Below are positions 28,568 to 38,233 of a DNA stretch of 64,000 nt, piece after piece. A program made the position numbers and the translations under genes. The notes beneath the pieces are model-generated. The model worked only from the letters and a program-made list of their open reading frames with translations. It had not been told where the DNA came from and ran no database searches. The DNA lies in contig JALFXV010000015.1 in assembly GCA_022786545.1 (NCBI GenBank), positions 1-64,000 of the forward strand, read 5' to 3'. This DNA is from Selenomonadaceae bacterium. GTDB taxonomy: Bacteria; Bacillota; Negativicutes; Selenomonadales; Selenomonadaceae. Each line of letters starts with the position of its first letter. The stretch's first letter is position 1.

Positions 28568-30235
28568 TCAGCCCAGCACGACCACCTGCCCCGGCAGAAG
28601 CTTCAGCCTGCCGCCTGACAGCTTCACATCAGCCAGGTTGCTGAGAAGCACATTATCCCCTGCCCCCGGCGGCAGCAGCACCTCCCTGCCGGACAGGCCG
28701 AAATTGGCAGCCACCAGCACGGACCTGGACTCGCCCCTGCGCTCATAGGCAAAAATCTTTTCCTCAGACTCCAGCACAGGCACAAACCTGCCGTAGGTAA
28801 ATACCTCCGCCCACTCCGGGGATTTCCTGAGAGCAATCAGCCGCTTATAATAATTCAGCACGGAGTCCTCCCTGCCCTGCTGCTCCGCCACATTGATTTC
28901 CCGATAATTGGGATTGACCTTCAGCCAAGGCGTGCCGGAGGTAAAACCGGCATTTTTCCCGCTGCTCCACTGTACCGGTGTCCTGGCATTATCCCGGCTC
29001 CTGTGATAGCAGGCTTCCAGGGCCTCCGCCACGCTGCACCCGGCACTCAGGGCCAGCTGGTATTCATTCTTGGTGCTGATGTCATCATACTCATCAATGG
29101 ACGCCATCCGGCAGTTGCGCATGCCTATTTCCTGTCCCTGGAAAATAAACGGAATCCCCCGCAAAAGGACGCTTACCGTCCCCAGGAGCTTCGCCCCTGT
29201 CTCATTCTGCAAACCCTCAGGCAGATAGGTGCATACGCCCCTGGGCTCATCGTGATTCTCGATGATATTCGCCAAAAAGCCCATTTCCTGGGACTCCAGC
29301 TGCGCCTTTACCGTAACCGCCCGGAAATCCTCAAACTGCACCGGCCTGCTGTCATACCAGCCATGCTCCCCGTAGGTCAGCTTGTGGGCAGAAAAATCAA
29401 ACATGGTGGAAAAATGCCCGTCCTCGCCGATGAACTCCCGCAGTTCCTCCGGCTTCATGTTGAAGACCTCGCCTACCGTAAAGGCATCATATCTGGCAAA
29501 AGTATGCCGCTTCAAATCTTCCAGAAGCTCCCCTACGCCATCCACTGACTCCACCATGCGCCAGCACCCTGCCAACCCATCCGGCCCGTCCGCAGGAAAG
29601 CTCTTGAACTCCAGGTCCTTCTTGATGTTGATGATGGCATCCACCCGGAAGCCGTCCAGCCCCTTGTCCAGCCACCAGTTAATCATGCTGTACAATTCCT
29701 CCAGCACCCGGGGATTTTCCCAGTTCAGGTCAGGCTGCTCCTTGGCAAACATGTGCAGGTAATAATACTCCGTCCCCGCCACCTTTTCCCAGGCACTGCC
29801 GCCAAAATAGCTGCGGTAGTTACTAGGGGGATTGCCATCCCTGCCCTTGCGGAAATAGAAATAATCCCCGTACTCCCCCTCCGGGTCCTGCAAAGCCTTC
29901 TGGAACCACTCATGCTGGTCAGAGCAGTGATTGATGACCAGGTCCATCACAATATACATGCCCCGCTGATGAGCCTCCGCCAGAAGCTGGTCAAACTCCT
30001 CCATAGTGCCAAAAATCGGGTCAATCTGCTGATAATCCGCAATATCATAGCCCTGGTCCACAAAAGGAGACTTGTAAATCGGCGATATCCAGACGATATC
30101 CACCCCCAGCTCCTTCAGGTAATCCAGCCTGCTGATAATCCCCCGCAAATCACCGATGCCGTCCCCATTGGCATCCAGAAAGCTCTTGGGATAAATCTGG
30201 TAGGCCACCTTGCCATGCCACCATTTGCGTTCCAT
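28568..30235 (-). CDS. GH13 alpha-glucosidase (oligo-1,6-glucosidase type)
   Basis: WWHGKVAYQIYPKSFLDANGDGIGDLRGII, GFRVDAIINI, FTVGEVFNM, NIIENHDEPR. Confidence 0.93.
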   Translation of the reverse strand: MERKWWHGKVAYQIYPKSFLDANGDGIGDLRGIISRLDYLKELGVDIVWISPIYKSPFVDQGYDIADYQQIDPIFGTMEEFDQLLAEAHQRGMYIVMDLVINHCSDQHEWFQKALQDPEGEYGDYFYFRKGRDGNPPSNYRSYFGGSAWEKVAGTEYYYLHMFAKEQPDLNWENPRVLEELYSMINWWLDKGLDGFRVDAIINIKKDLEFKSFPADGPDGLAGCWRMVESVDGVGELLEDLKRHTFARYDAFTVGEVFNMKPEELREFIGEDGHFSTMFDFSAHKLTYGEHGWYDSRPVQFEDFRAVTVKAQLESQEMGFLANIIENHDEPRGVCTYLPEGLQNETGAKLLGTVSVLLRGIPFIFQGQEIGMRNCRMASIDEYDDISTKNEYQLALSAGCSVAEALEACYHRSRDNARTPVQWSSGKNAGFTSGTPWLKVNPNYREINVAEQQGREDSVLNYYKRLIALRKSPEWAEVFTYGRFVPVLESEEKIFAYERRGESRSVLVAANFGLSGREVLLPPGAGDNVLLSNLADVKLSGGRLKLLPGQVVVLG

Positions 30236-30328
30236 GAATACATCTCCCCCTGACAAAAAATCAAAAATTCAAAATACCATAAGCAAAATGCCACACTGCA
30301 AAACAAAAGCAAAAATTTCAAAAATACA

Positions 30329-30361
30329 AAATCCCACACCAAGCAGCTGGATGTGGGATTA
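30329..30361 (-). terminator. Hairpin terminator
   Basis: aatcccacaccaagcagctggatgtgggatt. Confidence 0.6.
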
Positions 30362-30372
30362 GCAGCCAAAAA

Positions 30373-30705
30373 TTATTCCCCGGCCTTAGGATAGTGAGGA
30401 TGCGCCTTTACATAGTCCACCGGACGGCTCCAATCGACATGCACGCCGGTATTCTCCCAGAGCCTGGTCAGCACCAGCTGGAAGCTCTTTTCATCCGCCA
30501 GCGGGTCTACCGTAGTCTCGGTAAAATCACGCAAAGTCTCATGAGGCACGCGAATCTCGTGCTTCTCGCTCAAAAACTTCTCCGCATCAGCCACAGCCTG
30601 CGCATCATCCAGGCAGACCTTCACAGTCTTCGCCTCCCGGTCATACTCAACCCAGCCGATGGAATCGCGGCAGCTGACAGCCACACTGTATATCTTATCA
30701 CTCAT
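30373..30705 (-). CDS. Conserved hypothetical protein
   Basis: MSDKIYSVAVSCRDSIGWVEYDREAKTVKVCLDD; SD aaggag before ATG at 30705. Confidence 0.6.
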   Translation of the reverse strand: MSDKIYSVAVSCRDSIGWVEYDREAKTVKVCLDDAQAVADAEKFLSEKHEIRVPHETLRDFTETTVDPLADEKSFQLVLTRLWENTGVHVDWSRPVDYVKAHPHYPKAGE

Positions 30706-30793
30706 ATCGTCATTCTCCTTCACAAGCAAAATACTCAAGAACATTATATAGTATAACCATGCCGTTTGTCGAGAAAACTTCCAGGCAACTATT

Positions 30794-31405
30794 TCAATTC
30801 AATTTGCTGCCCGGCGTGTACACAGTCACCTTCTTGAAAAACCTGCCCCCGATCTCCATGTATTCCCGCACCTGGCCACGATAAAACTTCACCCTGCCAG
30901 CCAGGAGAGGCTCCGGCAGCTTTTCCGGCTTCGCCAGGCACTCCACCCAGCGATAAGGCACCTGATTGCCCTCCTCATCCTCATCATAATACAGGGTATC
31001 CTCAGGCCGGGGCACCTCATCCCCCCGGCACGCCTCAAAATGCAGCTTGATCTGCTCCATGAACATCAGGCAGGTTTCCTCGGACATGTCCAGCGTCCCT
31101 TCCCGGCTTTCATCCGCCCCGTTGTAGGCCGCAATAAAAATCGCCTTGCCATAAATAATCTGCTCCCTGTCCGGCTCCGGGAAGCGGCGGTTGGGCTTCA
31201 TGCCCAGCACGGCCGCCAGGTCATTCACCAGAATAAAAAGGGAAATGCCCGGCTGAATCTCAAAAAATTCCACCGCTCCGTAATTGCCCTCCAGCACATC
31301 ACGGATGGCCTCCTCATGCTCCCCGTGGCCCGCAGGCAGGCGGATAATCTCCGGCTCCTTCCCCGGCTCTATCAAAATCGCCCTCATAAGCTGCTGTTTT
31401 GCCAT
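30794..31405 (-). CDS. DUF3846-like protein
   Basis: MRAILIEPGKEPEIIRLP...GISLFILVNDLAAVLGMKPNRRFP; SD aggagg. Confidence 0.6.
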   Translation of the reverse strand: MAKQQLMRAILIEPGKEPEIIRLPAGHGEHEEAIRDVLEGNYGAVEFFEIQPGISLFILVNDLAAVLGMKPNRRFPEPDREQIIYGKAIFIAAYNGADESREGTLDMSEETCLMFMEQIKLHFEACRGDEVPRPEDTLYYDEDEEGNQVPYRWVECLAKPEKLPEPLLAGRVKFYRGQVREYMEIGGRFFKKVTVYTPGSKLN

Positions 31406-31495
31406 AAATCTCATTTCCTCCTAAAAAAAATCACATAATATTGTTTGTCAAGACTTGTTATTAAAAAAATATTGTGATAGTATAGTTACCAAAGA

Positions 31496-31715
31496 GGGAT
31501 ACTCTAGAATGTCCGTTATTCCTTTCATCGTCTGGCCTACTCCTTTTATACGGGAGCCTGACATCGCGCCGTGGCTGCTGGATCGTCTCCGAGCGAATAG
31601 CAAAAGCGTCCGCTGAGGGCACCCACCTGCAATCGCAGGTTAGACCTGTTGGTCGACGGCATTTCGGACCCCGCTTGCAAAGAGGGAAGTCGTTCGCGGC
31701 TTCCCTCTTTCTGTA
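31496..31715 (+). ncRNA. Candidate 6S RNA-like structured ncRNA with promoter and terminator
   Basis: -10-like tagtat at ~31479; gtccg...cggac closing pairing (31511-31515 with ~31665-31669); central gagggcacccacctgcaatcgcaggttagacctg...gacggcatttcggacc; terminator gagggaagtcgttcgcggcttccctcttt; no credible ORF. Confidence 0.5.
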
Positions 31716-31848
31716 TGCAGTTTTCAGTATACACGGACACAGTGCACCGCCTGCGCACTATCAGCCACACATCTTGCACGGCATACAGGCATATACTGTG
31801 CATACGCCTGCGCATCGGCAGCACGCAGCCAGCCGGGCAGCCGCCAAA

Positions 31849-33123
31849 TCACTCCTGCCCAGCCAGAATAACAGCATGCCTCATGCGGGTAACGTTGGAC
31901 ACCATATCATCCTCCGGGAAAAATGCCCTGACCGCCTGTATCTGCTCATCCTCCCCGTCTGCGATAACCACCTCTACCCTGTCCCCCAGGATTTTCCGTG
32001 CCTGATGCACCACCAGCCGGATATGCTCCGAATCAGTCAGGATGATATACTTGTTGGCGATATCGCTGTGGGCGGCATTGACAATCTCCTCCACGGAAGG
32101 GCCTGACGGGTCGCTGCCATCCAGAATAACAGTAGCCCCTGCCTCCTGCAGCTTCTGCCCCAGCTCCGGCGTATCCGCCACCGTCATCAGCGCCAGGGGC
32201 ATCAAAAAGCTCTGCTGCACCATTGCCATCGCATGAGTCTCCGCCATGATATTGATGTGGATTTCCCCGATATGCCCCCAGCCCACGGCACGCTCCAGCA
32301 CCTTGCCGGGATGCTCCGAATGAAGGTGGATAAACAGGCTGCGGTAACGCCGCTCCACCACCACAAAATTACCTATCTCCTGCAGCTCCTTCTCAATCAG
32401 CTCCACGGAAAGCTTGGGATTTGCCACCATAAAGGTCACGCAATAAGGCCGCACCATGTCATCCAGGGGACTGATGAGCCTGTCCTGCTGCGCCGTCCTG
32501 CGGGAAAAAGGAATCATCGGCGATACGAACTCCCCGATAATCCCCTTCAGGCAGCCGTTCAGGAACACCTGCATAATCATCTCCCCGGAATCGATTTTCT
32601 CCGAAAAGGAATCCTCCCCCGCCTTGATGGCCGCCCTCAGAATCTCGATGATCGGCAGCCCGTCACGCACCGCATGATAAGCCCCCTTCGCCATAATCTT
32701 GGAGGCCACAATAATCGGCCTGTCCTTCTGCTCCGGCACCGCCTTCTGGGCGTAGAGAATACCGTACTGGAATGCCTTGCCAAACTCCTGGGAGGAGGCA
32801 TTGTATTTGCCCGTCAGCCCCTTGGCAAGCCCCCTGAGAATCTGGGACAATATCACCCCCGCATTCCCCCTGGCACCCAGCACCGCCGCATCAGCCACCC
32901 GCCTTGCCAGGCCGCCGATGCTCTCGTTGACCGAATCCTGCAGGGGCAGCACCGCAGCCCCCATAGTCCTCAGCACATCCGTCCCCGGCATGCCGCAGTA
33001 AAAAAACCTGCCGCTCTTCTTGACCTGGTTGATGCGCTCGTATTCCAATATAAACTCACTGTAGGCGCCAATAATCATCCGCTTATAATCCGCGCCTGTG
33101 ATAACCTCATTATCCTTTGCCAT
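31849..33123 (-). CDS. DAK2/FakA-like domain protein
   Basis: VLGARGNAGVILSQILRGLAKGL, AIKAGEDSFSEKIDSGEMIMQVFL. Confidence 0.75.
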   Translation of the reverse strand: MAKDNEVITGADYKRMIIGAYSEFILEYERINQVKKSGRFFYCGMPGTDVLRTMGAAVLPLQDSVNESIGGLARRVADAAVLGARGNAGVILSQILRGLAKGLTGKYNASSQEFGKAFQYGILYAQKAVPEQKDRPIIVASKIMAKGAYHAVRDGLPIIEILRAAIKAGEDSFSEKIDSGEMIMQVFLNGCLKGIIGEFVSPMIPFSRRTAQQDRLISPLDDMVRPYCVTFMVANPKLSVELIEKELQEIGNFVVVERRYRSLFIHLHSEHPGKVLERAVGWGHIGEIHINIMAETHAMAMVQQSFLMPLALMTVADTPELGQKLQEAGATVILDGSDPSGPSVEEIVNAAHSDIANKYIILTDSEHIRLVVHQARKILGDRVEVVIADGEDEQIQAVRAFFPEDDMVSNVTRMRHAVILAGQE

Positions 33124-33294
33124 AATAAAACTCCCCAAAACTATTCCCTTGGCCATGCAACGGGATTTACAAATCCCTATACCAATTATAATACATTATC
33201 TGCTTTAAAAGTAAATGAAAATTGTATATAATATAAGTATTCGCGAAATTCTCTCATTAACCTCTTTTTAAGGAAAAAAAGTAAGGAGATTTTT

Positions 33295-35775
33295 ATGGAA
33301 ACTTCGGATTTGCAAAATATAAATGCCGCAGCAGGCAGTGACGTGGCAGCGGCAGAGGCAGAAACTGCCACCGCCAAAAGAAAATATAACCGCAGGGCAG
33401 CCGCCAAGAACGGCAGAAAAGTACGCAGCGCCAAGGCTGTCAAGGCCGCACCGGCAAAGCCCCGCTACGAAAGGATTTTTTCCCTGGACATCGGCACCCG
33501 GAGCGTCATCGGCATCGTTGCCGAGCAGACCCCTGAGGGGCTGAAAATTATTGCCACCGAGAGGCAGGAGCACAAAACCCGTGCCATGATTGACGGGCAG
33601 ATTCACGACGTGCCCCAGGTGGCGGCAGTCATCGACAACGTAAAGAAGGCCCTCACGAAGCGCACGGGCCCCCTGAAAAGCGCCGCCGTAGCAGCCGCAG
33701 GACGTGCCCTCTACACCATGACCGCAGCTGCCGAGATGGAATTCAGCGGCATCATCACCAGCGAACAGGAACGGGCCCTGGACTTTGCCGGGGTGCAGGC
33801 AGCACAGGCAAAGCTGGCTGAATCCCACACAGTAGATGACCTCTCCAACTATTACTGCGTAGGCTACAGCACAGTGAAATACGAGCTGGACGGCACCCAG
33901 CTGAAGACCCTGGTGGGACAGCGGGGACGCATCGCCTCCGCCACTGTCATCGCCACCTTCCTGCCCCGGCAGGTCATTGACTCCATGCATTCCGCCCTGC
34001 AGAGCGTCCAGCTGGACATGCAGGCACTGACCCTGGAGCCGATTGCCGCCATCAACGTGCTGATACCTGCCACCATGCGCCACCTCAATCTGGTGCTGGT
34101 GGACATCGGCGCCGGCACCTCCGATGTCGCCATCACCAAGAACGGCTCCGTAATTGCCTACGGCATGGTTCCCCAGGCAGGCGACGAGATTACCGATGCC
34201 CTGTCCCAGCAGTTCCTGCTGGACTTCAACGTGGCTGAAAAGCTGAAGCGGGATGTGACCAACGGCCAGCAGGGCAAGTTTGCCGACATCATGGGCATGG
34301 AATACGACCTCTCCCCGGAAGAAGTCCTGAAGCCGATCATGCCCAACATCCAGAAGCTGGCAGAGGCCATCGTTCAGCAGATACTGGAGCTAAACGGCGG
34401 CGAGCCGCCACAGGCCATCATGATGGTAGGGGGCGGCTCCCTGACACCGAACCTGAGCAAGTTCGTAGCCGAAATCATGGATTTGCCTATGGGCAGGGTG
34501 GCAGTGCGGCACCCGGAGAAAATCGATGGCGTGCTGGATATCCCGGAGGAACTGAAGCTGCCTGATGCAGTCACCCCTCTGGGCATCTTGAAAATCGCCT
34601 CCATCAACACCCTGCATTTTCTCAGGGTGTATGTCAACGATGCCGAATACAGCCTGTTCAACTTCCGTGACCTGACAGTGTCCGATGCCCTGCTTAATGC
34701 CGGAATCATCCTGAAAAAGCTCAACGGCAGGCCGGGCCTTGGCACCATGCTGAAAATCAACGGCGAAAACAAGTTTATCCCAGGCACGATGGGCACTATG
34801 GCCCAGCTGACAGTGGACGGCAGCCCGGCAAACCTGGACACGCCTATCCACGATGGCAGCCGCCTCCGGGTAATCCCCGGGGAAAACGGCGCCTCCCCTG
34901 AGATTACGCTGGAAGACGTGCTGGAAATCCCCCCTTCCTACACGGTGTTCATCAATGGCGAGGAAACCCATATTGCCGCCCAGTTTATCATCAACGGGCA
35001 GTCGGCACAGCCGGGACAGCTTCTCCATGACGGCGACGAAATCATCAGCAGGGAAACCCGCAATCTGGGAGAGGTACTGAACATGGCAGGCTTCCCGCCT
35101 CTGGGCAAAAAGGTAAAGTACACCCTGAACGACAAGGAATCCCAGTACACCATCTCCCCCAAAATCCTGCTCAATGACAATCCTGCCAACCTCACCACCG
35201 AGGTGCACCAGCAGGACTACATCGAGTACATCGCCCCTGAGCTGCCAAAGCTTGGGGATGTGCTGAATGTCTCCGAGCTGGATGCCTCCCTGGTGATTTA
35301 CTACGAAGGCCAGGAGCACAAGATTCCTTCTGCCACAGTTTCGCTGGAGGTCAATGGGCATCCTGCTACGCCGAACACGCTGATTGCCGATGGCAGCAAC
35401 GTCCGCTTCATGAAATCCCTGCGTGCCGCCACCACAGTCAGCGATGCCCTGCTGGCAGTAGGCTTCCAGCCGCCGGCAGCCAGAAGCCGGGTGAACTTTA
35501 CCATCCTGGTGAACAAGCAGCCGGTAAACTTCACCGACCCTATCAAGAACGGGGATGAGCTGGCCGTAGTCATCAGCGAGCCGGACAGCAGCAAGCCGTT
35601 TATGGACACCGGCACCGCTGCCGGAAGCACAGCTGCCAGCGCCGCTGTCAATCTGACAGGCGCCAACGGAAAACGCCCCATGACCCCGGAGGCCATCCGG
35701 GACTCCATCCGGCTGGCAGACAAAATCAACAGTATTCCAGGGCTCAGCGAAGCATTGAAAAACAACAGGTTCTAG
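33295..35775 (+). CDS. FtsA/PilM-like actin-fold protein with long C-terminal extension
   Basis: FSLDIGTRSVIGIVAEQTPEGLKIIATERQEHKTRAMIDGQIHDV, LVLVDIGAGTSDVAITKNGSVIAYGMVPQAGDEITDAL; ~400-aa repetitive C-terminus. Confidence 0.85.
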   Translation: METSDLQNINAAAGSDVAAAEAETATAKRKYNRRAAAKNGRKVRSAKAVKAAPAKPRYERIFSLDIGTRSVIGIVAEQTPEGLKIIATERQEHKTRAMIDGQIHDVPQVAAVIDNVKKALTKRTGPLKSAAVAAAGRALYTMTAAAEMEFSGIITSEQERALDFAGVQAAQAKLAESHTVDDLSNYYCVGYSTVKYELDGTQLKTLVGQRGRIASATVIATFLPRQVIDSMHSALQSVQLDMQALTLEPIAAINVLIPATMRHLNLVLVDIGAGTSDVAITKNGSVIAYGMVPQAGDEITDALSQQFLLDFNVAEKLKRDVTNGQQGKFADIMGMEYDLSPEEVLKPIMPNIQKLAEAIVQQILELNGGEPPQAIMMVGGGSLTPNLSKFVAEIMDLPMGRVAVRHPEKIDGVLDIPEELKLPDAVTPLGILKIASINTLHFLRVYVNDAEYSLFNFRDLTVSDALLNAGIILKKLNGRPGLGTMLKINGENKFIPGTMGTMAQLTVDGSPANLDTPIHDGSRLRVIPGENGASPEITLEDVLEIPPSYTVFINGEETHIAAQFIINGQSAQPGQLLHDGDEIISRETRNLGEVLNMAGFPPLGKKVKYTLNDKESQYTISPKILLNDNPANLTTEVHQQDYIEYIAPELPKLGDVLNVSELDASLVIYYEGQEHKIPSATVSLEVNGHPATPNTLIADGSNVRFMKSLRAATTVSDALLAVGFQPPAARSRVNFTILVNKQPVNFTDPIKNGDELAVVISEPDSSKPFMDTGTAAGSTAASAAVNLTGANGKRPMTPEAIRDSIRLADKINSIPGLSEALKNNRF

Positions 35776-35785
35776 GCCACAACAG

Positions 35786-35824
35786 GATTGCCGTAAAAAA
35801 ATATTGCGGCAATCCTTATTTTTT
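35786..35824 (+). terminator. Terminator after the FtsA-like gene
   Basis: ggattgccgtaaaaaaatattgcggcaatccttatttttt. Confidence 0.8.
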
Positions 35825-35990
35825 CTTTTTGACCTATTGACTTTTTGACTAATAGTGATATAATCATAATCAGAAAGAGCAAAAAGACAAAAGCAAGGCA
35901 GACAGCCCACAGGCAGCTACCTTGCAGGTTCTGATATAACTCTTCCAACAATAAAATTTCTACAGATATTCTTTGAAAGGAGTCCTCATC

Positions 35991-36458
35991 ATGTTTGGTT
36001 TAGTTCCATTTGGTTCCAAGAAAAATAACGAAGTTGCAAGAAGGGAAGATGGCTTCAATAGCCTGTTTGACATCTTCAATGAGCCGTTCTTCACCAACCC
36101 CTTTGCCGGTTTCGGCGATATGGGCATGCCTGCCTCCATGCGGGTTGATGTAAAGGATAACGGCAGCGCGTATGAGCTGACCGCCGACCTGCCAGGCATG
36201 GAAAAGAAGGATATTTCCCTCAGCTACGACAACAACTACCTGACCATCGAGGCACACCGGGATGAAAGCAATGACCAGAAGGATACTCAGGGCAACTACA
36301 TCCGCCGTGAGCGCCATACCGGCACCATCAGCCGTTCCTTCTACATTGACAACATTGACGAGTCCCGCATCTCTGCCGAGTTCAATTCAGGCGTCCTGAA
36401 GGTCAGCCTGCCAAAGGCACCGGAGGTGCAGCGCAGCTCCCGCATTGAGATAAAATAA
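35991..36458 (+). CDS. Hsp20/alpha-crystallin small heat shock protein
   Basis: MRVDVKDNGSAYELTADLPGMEKKDISLSYDNNYLTIEAHRDE. Confidence 0.92.
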   Translation: MFGLVPFGSKKNNEVARREDGFNSLFDIFNEPFFTNPFAGFGDMGMPASMRVDVKDNGSAYELTADLPGMEKKDISLSYDNNYLTIEAHRDESNDQKDTQGNYIRRERHTGTISRSFYIDNIDESRISAEFNSGVLKVSLPKAPEVQRSSRIEIK

Positions 36459-36562
36459 TTCTCAAGCCATGCTGATTTCGTTCAGGGCATCGAACCCCGG
36501 GATGATGAAACAGCTCCCATTTCAGCTATCTGCTGAAACAACCATAAACATTCCTCTAAAAA

Positions 36563-36604
36563 ATCCCTGCCGGAGACTGATACAGGTCCCTGGCAGGGAT
36601 TTTC
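36563..36604 (+). terminator. Hairpin terminator
   Basis: aatccctgccggagactgatacaggtccctggcagggatttt. Confidence 0.7.
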
Positions 36605-36622
36605 ATTTGCTCATTTATATTG

Positions 36623-36672
36623 TGACTCATGCACCTTGCACATGTATATTTTGACTCATGCACCTTGCACAT
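36623..36672 (+). repeat. Two 20-bp direct repeats (gactcatgcaccttgcacat), 30-bp period
   Basis: exact copies at 36623-36642 and 36653-36672. Confidence 0.8.
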
Positions 36673-36686
36673 ACATATCAAGTATA

Positions 36687-37274
36687 TTACGGCTGCAAGA
36701 GCCCTGCCTCAAGACTCCCTGCATTTTCCAGCCGGAGCAGTGCCTTTTTATTTGCTATGCCGCCTGCATAGCCCGTCAGCCTGCCCCCGGCTCCCAGCAC
36801 ACGATGACAGGGAATCATGATGCCGATGGGATTCCAGCCCACGGCCTGGCCTACCGCCTGGGCAGACATTTTCCCCCTGCCATTTTGCTCCGCCAGCCGC
36901 TTTGCCAGCTCGCCATAGGTCACCGTCTGCCCATAGGGAATCGCCAGCAGCAAATCCAGCACCTGCTGGCGAAAAGGCGTAACGTTCCTCAGCTTGTACG
37001 GCGGCAAAAAATCCGGCCTGCCGCCTGCAAAATAAATATCCAGCCACTTCACTGCCAGGCTGAGGGCCTCTTCCCCCTCACCTGCTGTCCTTGCCTCATT
37101 TACCGCCCGTGCGGACTCCGGTACATCATAACAGGCGATAGCTTTCGCCCGGCCGTCCAGTGCTTCATCCTTCACAAAGCTGACCTCCGTCAGCACGCCT
37201 CCTGCAACGGACAAAACCAGATTATCAAAGCCCTCCGGCGTAGCATACAGGTAGCTATCATTTTTCATATTCAT
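36687..37274 (-). CDS. ogt: Methylated-DNA-[protein]-cysteine S-methyltransferase
   Basis: NPIGIMIPCHRVLGAGGRLTGYAGGI active site. Confidence 0.95.
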   Translation of the reverse strand: MNMKNDSYLYATPEGFDNLVLSVAGGVLTEVSFVKDEALDGRAKAIACYDVPESARAVNEARTAGEGEEALSLAVKWLDIYFAGGRPDFLPPYKLRNVTPFRQQVLDLLLAIPYGQTVTYGELAKRLAEQNGRGKMSAQAVGQAVGWNPIGIMIPCHRVLGAGGRLTGYAGGIANKKALLRLENAGSLEAGLLQP

Positions 37275-37413
37275 GGTCTTCACCACCTTTTTATTTCACA
37301 AAATCCCCTTTTCCTGAAATATATATCCCTGTCCTATTTCAGGAAAACCCACTTTACAAAATAATAGCCACATCAACACATACATACCTCAGTAATATGG
37401 TTATAATACATAT

Positions 37414-37677
37414 TCAATAATCATTATAGCAGCCAGCGAACCAAAATTGCTGGCTGCTTTTATCTTTTTCGCACTGCTTCTGTAAAAAAGCAGGAAAATC
37501 CTTCACATCCTCCGCCAAGGTCAAATACCCTTCCCTATCCATAAAAGCATTGGCAAACTCCACAGGCTCCAATTCAGCCTTAACCTCCGCCCAATCCACA
37601 CTATCTAGTTTCAGTAAATTCCTCTCTGCCTGCTGAATAGTATCAGACAGCACTATGCCCTGCATATCAATCATCAT
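37414..37677 (-). CDS. Small hypothetical acidic protein
   Basis: MMIDMQGIVLSDTIQQAERNLLKLDSVDWAEV; last ORF of the operon-like run. Confidence 0.5.
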   Translation of the reverse strand: MMIDMQGIVLSDTIQQAERNLLKLDSVDWAEVKAELEPVEFANAFMDREGYLTLAEDVKDFPAFLQKQCEKDKSSQQFWFAGCYNDY

Positions 37678-37752
37678 ATATCACCTGCCATATTTTATCG
37701 CAATCTTCATACGTTATAACAAAATTTTTGTACAATAAAATGCCCTAGACAG

Positions 37753-38163
37753 CTATAAATATTTCTCTATTTCCCTGACACACTTCATGACATCTTTCTT
37801 TATGTCACTTTCCCAAAACCGCAATACCAGCCATCCTTCTGCCAGCAAGGCATCATTCACTTCCTTGTCACGCTCTACATTTCTTGACAGCTTGGGAACC
37901 CAATATCCCCTATTTGTTTTGATTTGCTCACCTGGCTTGTCCTGATGATTTCGTGCATGCCAAAAATCGCCATCTACAAAAATGGCTATTTTCCTTTTCG
38001 TAATAGCTATATCAGGCGTTCCCGGCAATTTTTTATAATTTTTCCTATAGCGTATGCCACAATGCCAAAGAGCCTTACGGAACATTATCTCCGGCGTCGT
38101 ATCTTTAGATTTTATATGCGACATATTATTATGCCGTTTTGCCTCAACCAACACGCCAGCCAT
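37753..38163 (-). CDS. Very short patch repair (Vsr)-like endonuclease
   Basis: NNMSHIKSKDTTPEIMFRKALWHCGIRYRKNYKKLPGTPDIAITKRKIAIFVDGDFWHARNHQ...KLSRNVERDKEVNDALLAEGWLVLRFWESDI. Confidence 0.85.
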   Translation of the reverse strand: MAGVLVEAKRHNNMSHIKSKDTTPEIMFRKALWHCGIRYRKNYKKLPGTPDIAITKRKIAIFVDGDFWHARNHQDKPGEQIKTNRGYWVPKLSRNVERDKEVNDALLAEGWLVLRFWESDIKKDVMKCVREIEKYL

Positions 38164-38233
38164 AAAAGCACCTCAAATTTAAGAATAAACTAACCTATGT
38201 AATATTCTCTCATGCCTATAGTTCCACTTAACG

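Noticed and set aside
34390-35910. 506-aa minus-strand ORF opposite the FtsA-like gene
   Set aside because: Antisense shadow ORF; the plus strand encodes a recognisable actin-fold protein with a good SD.
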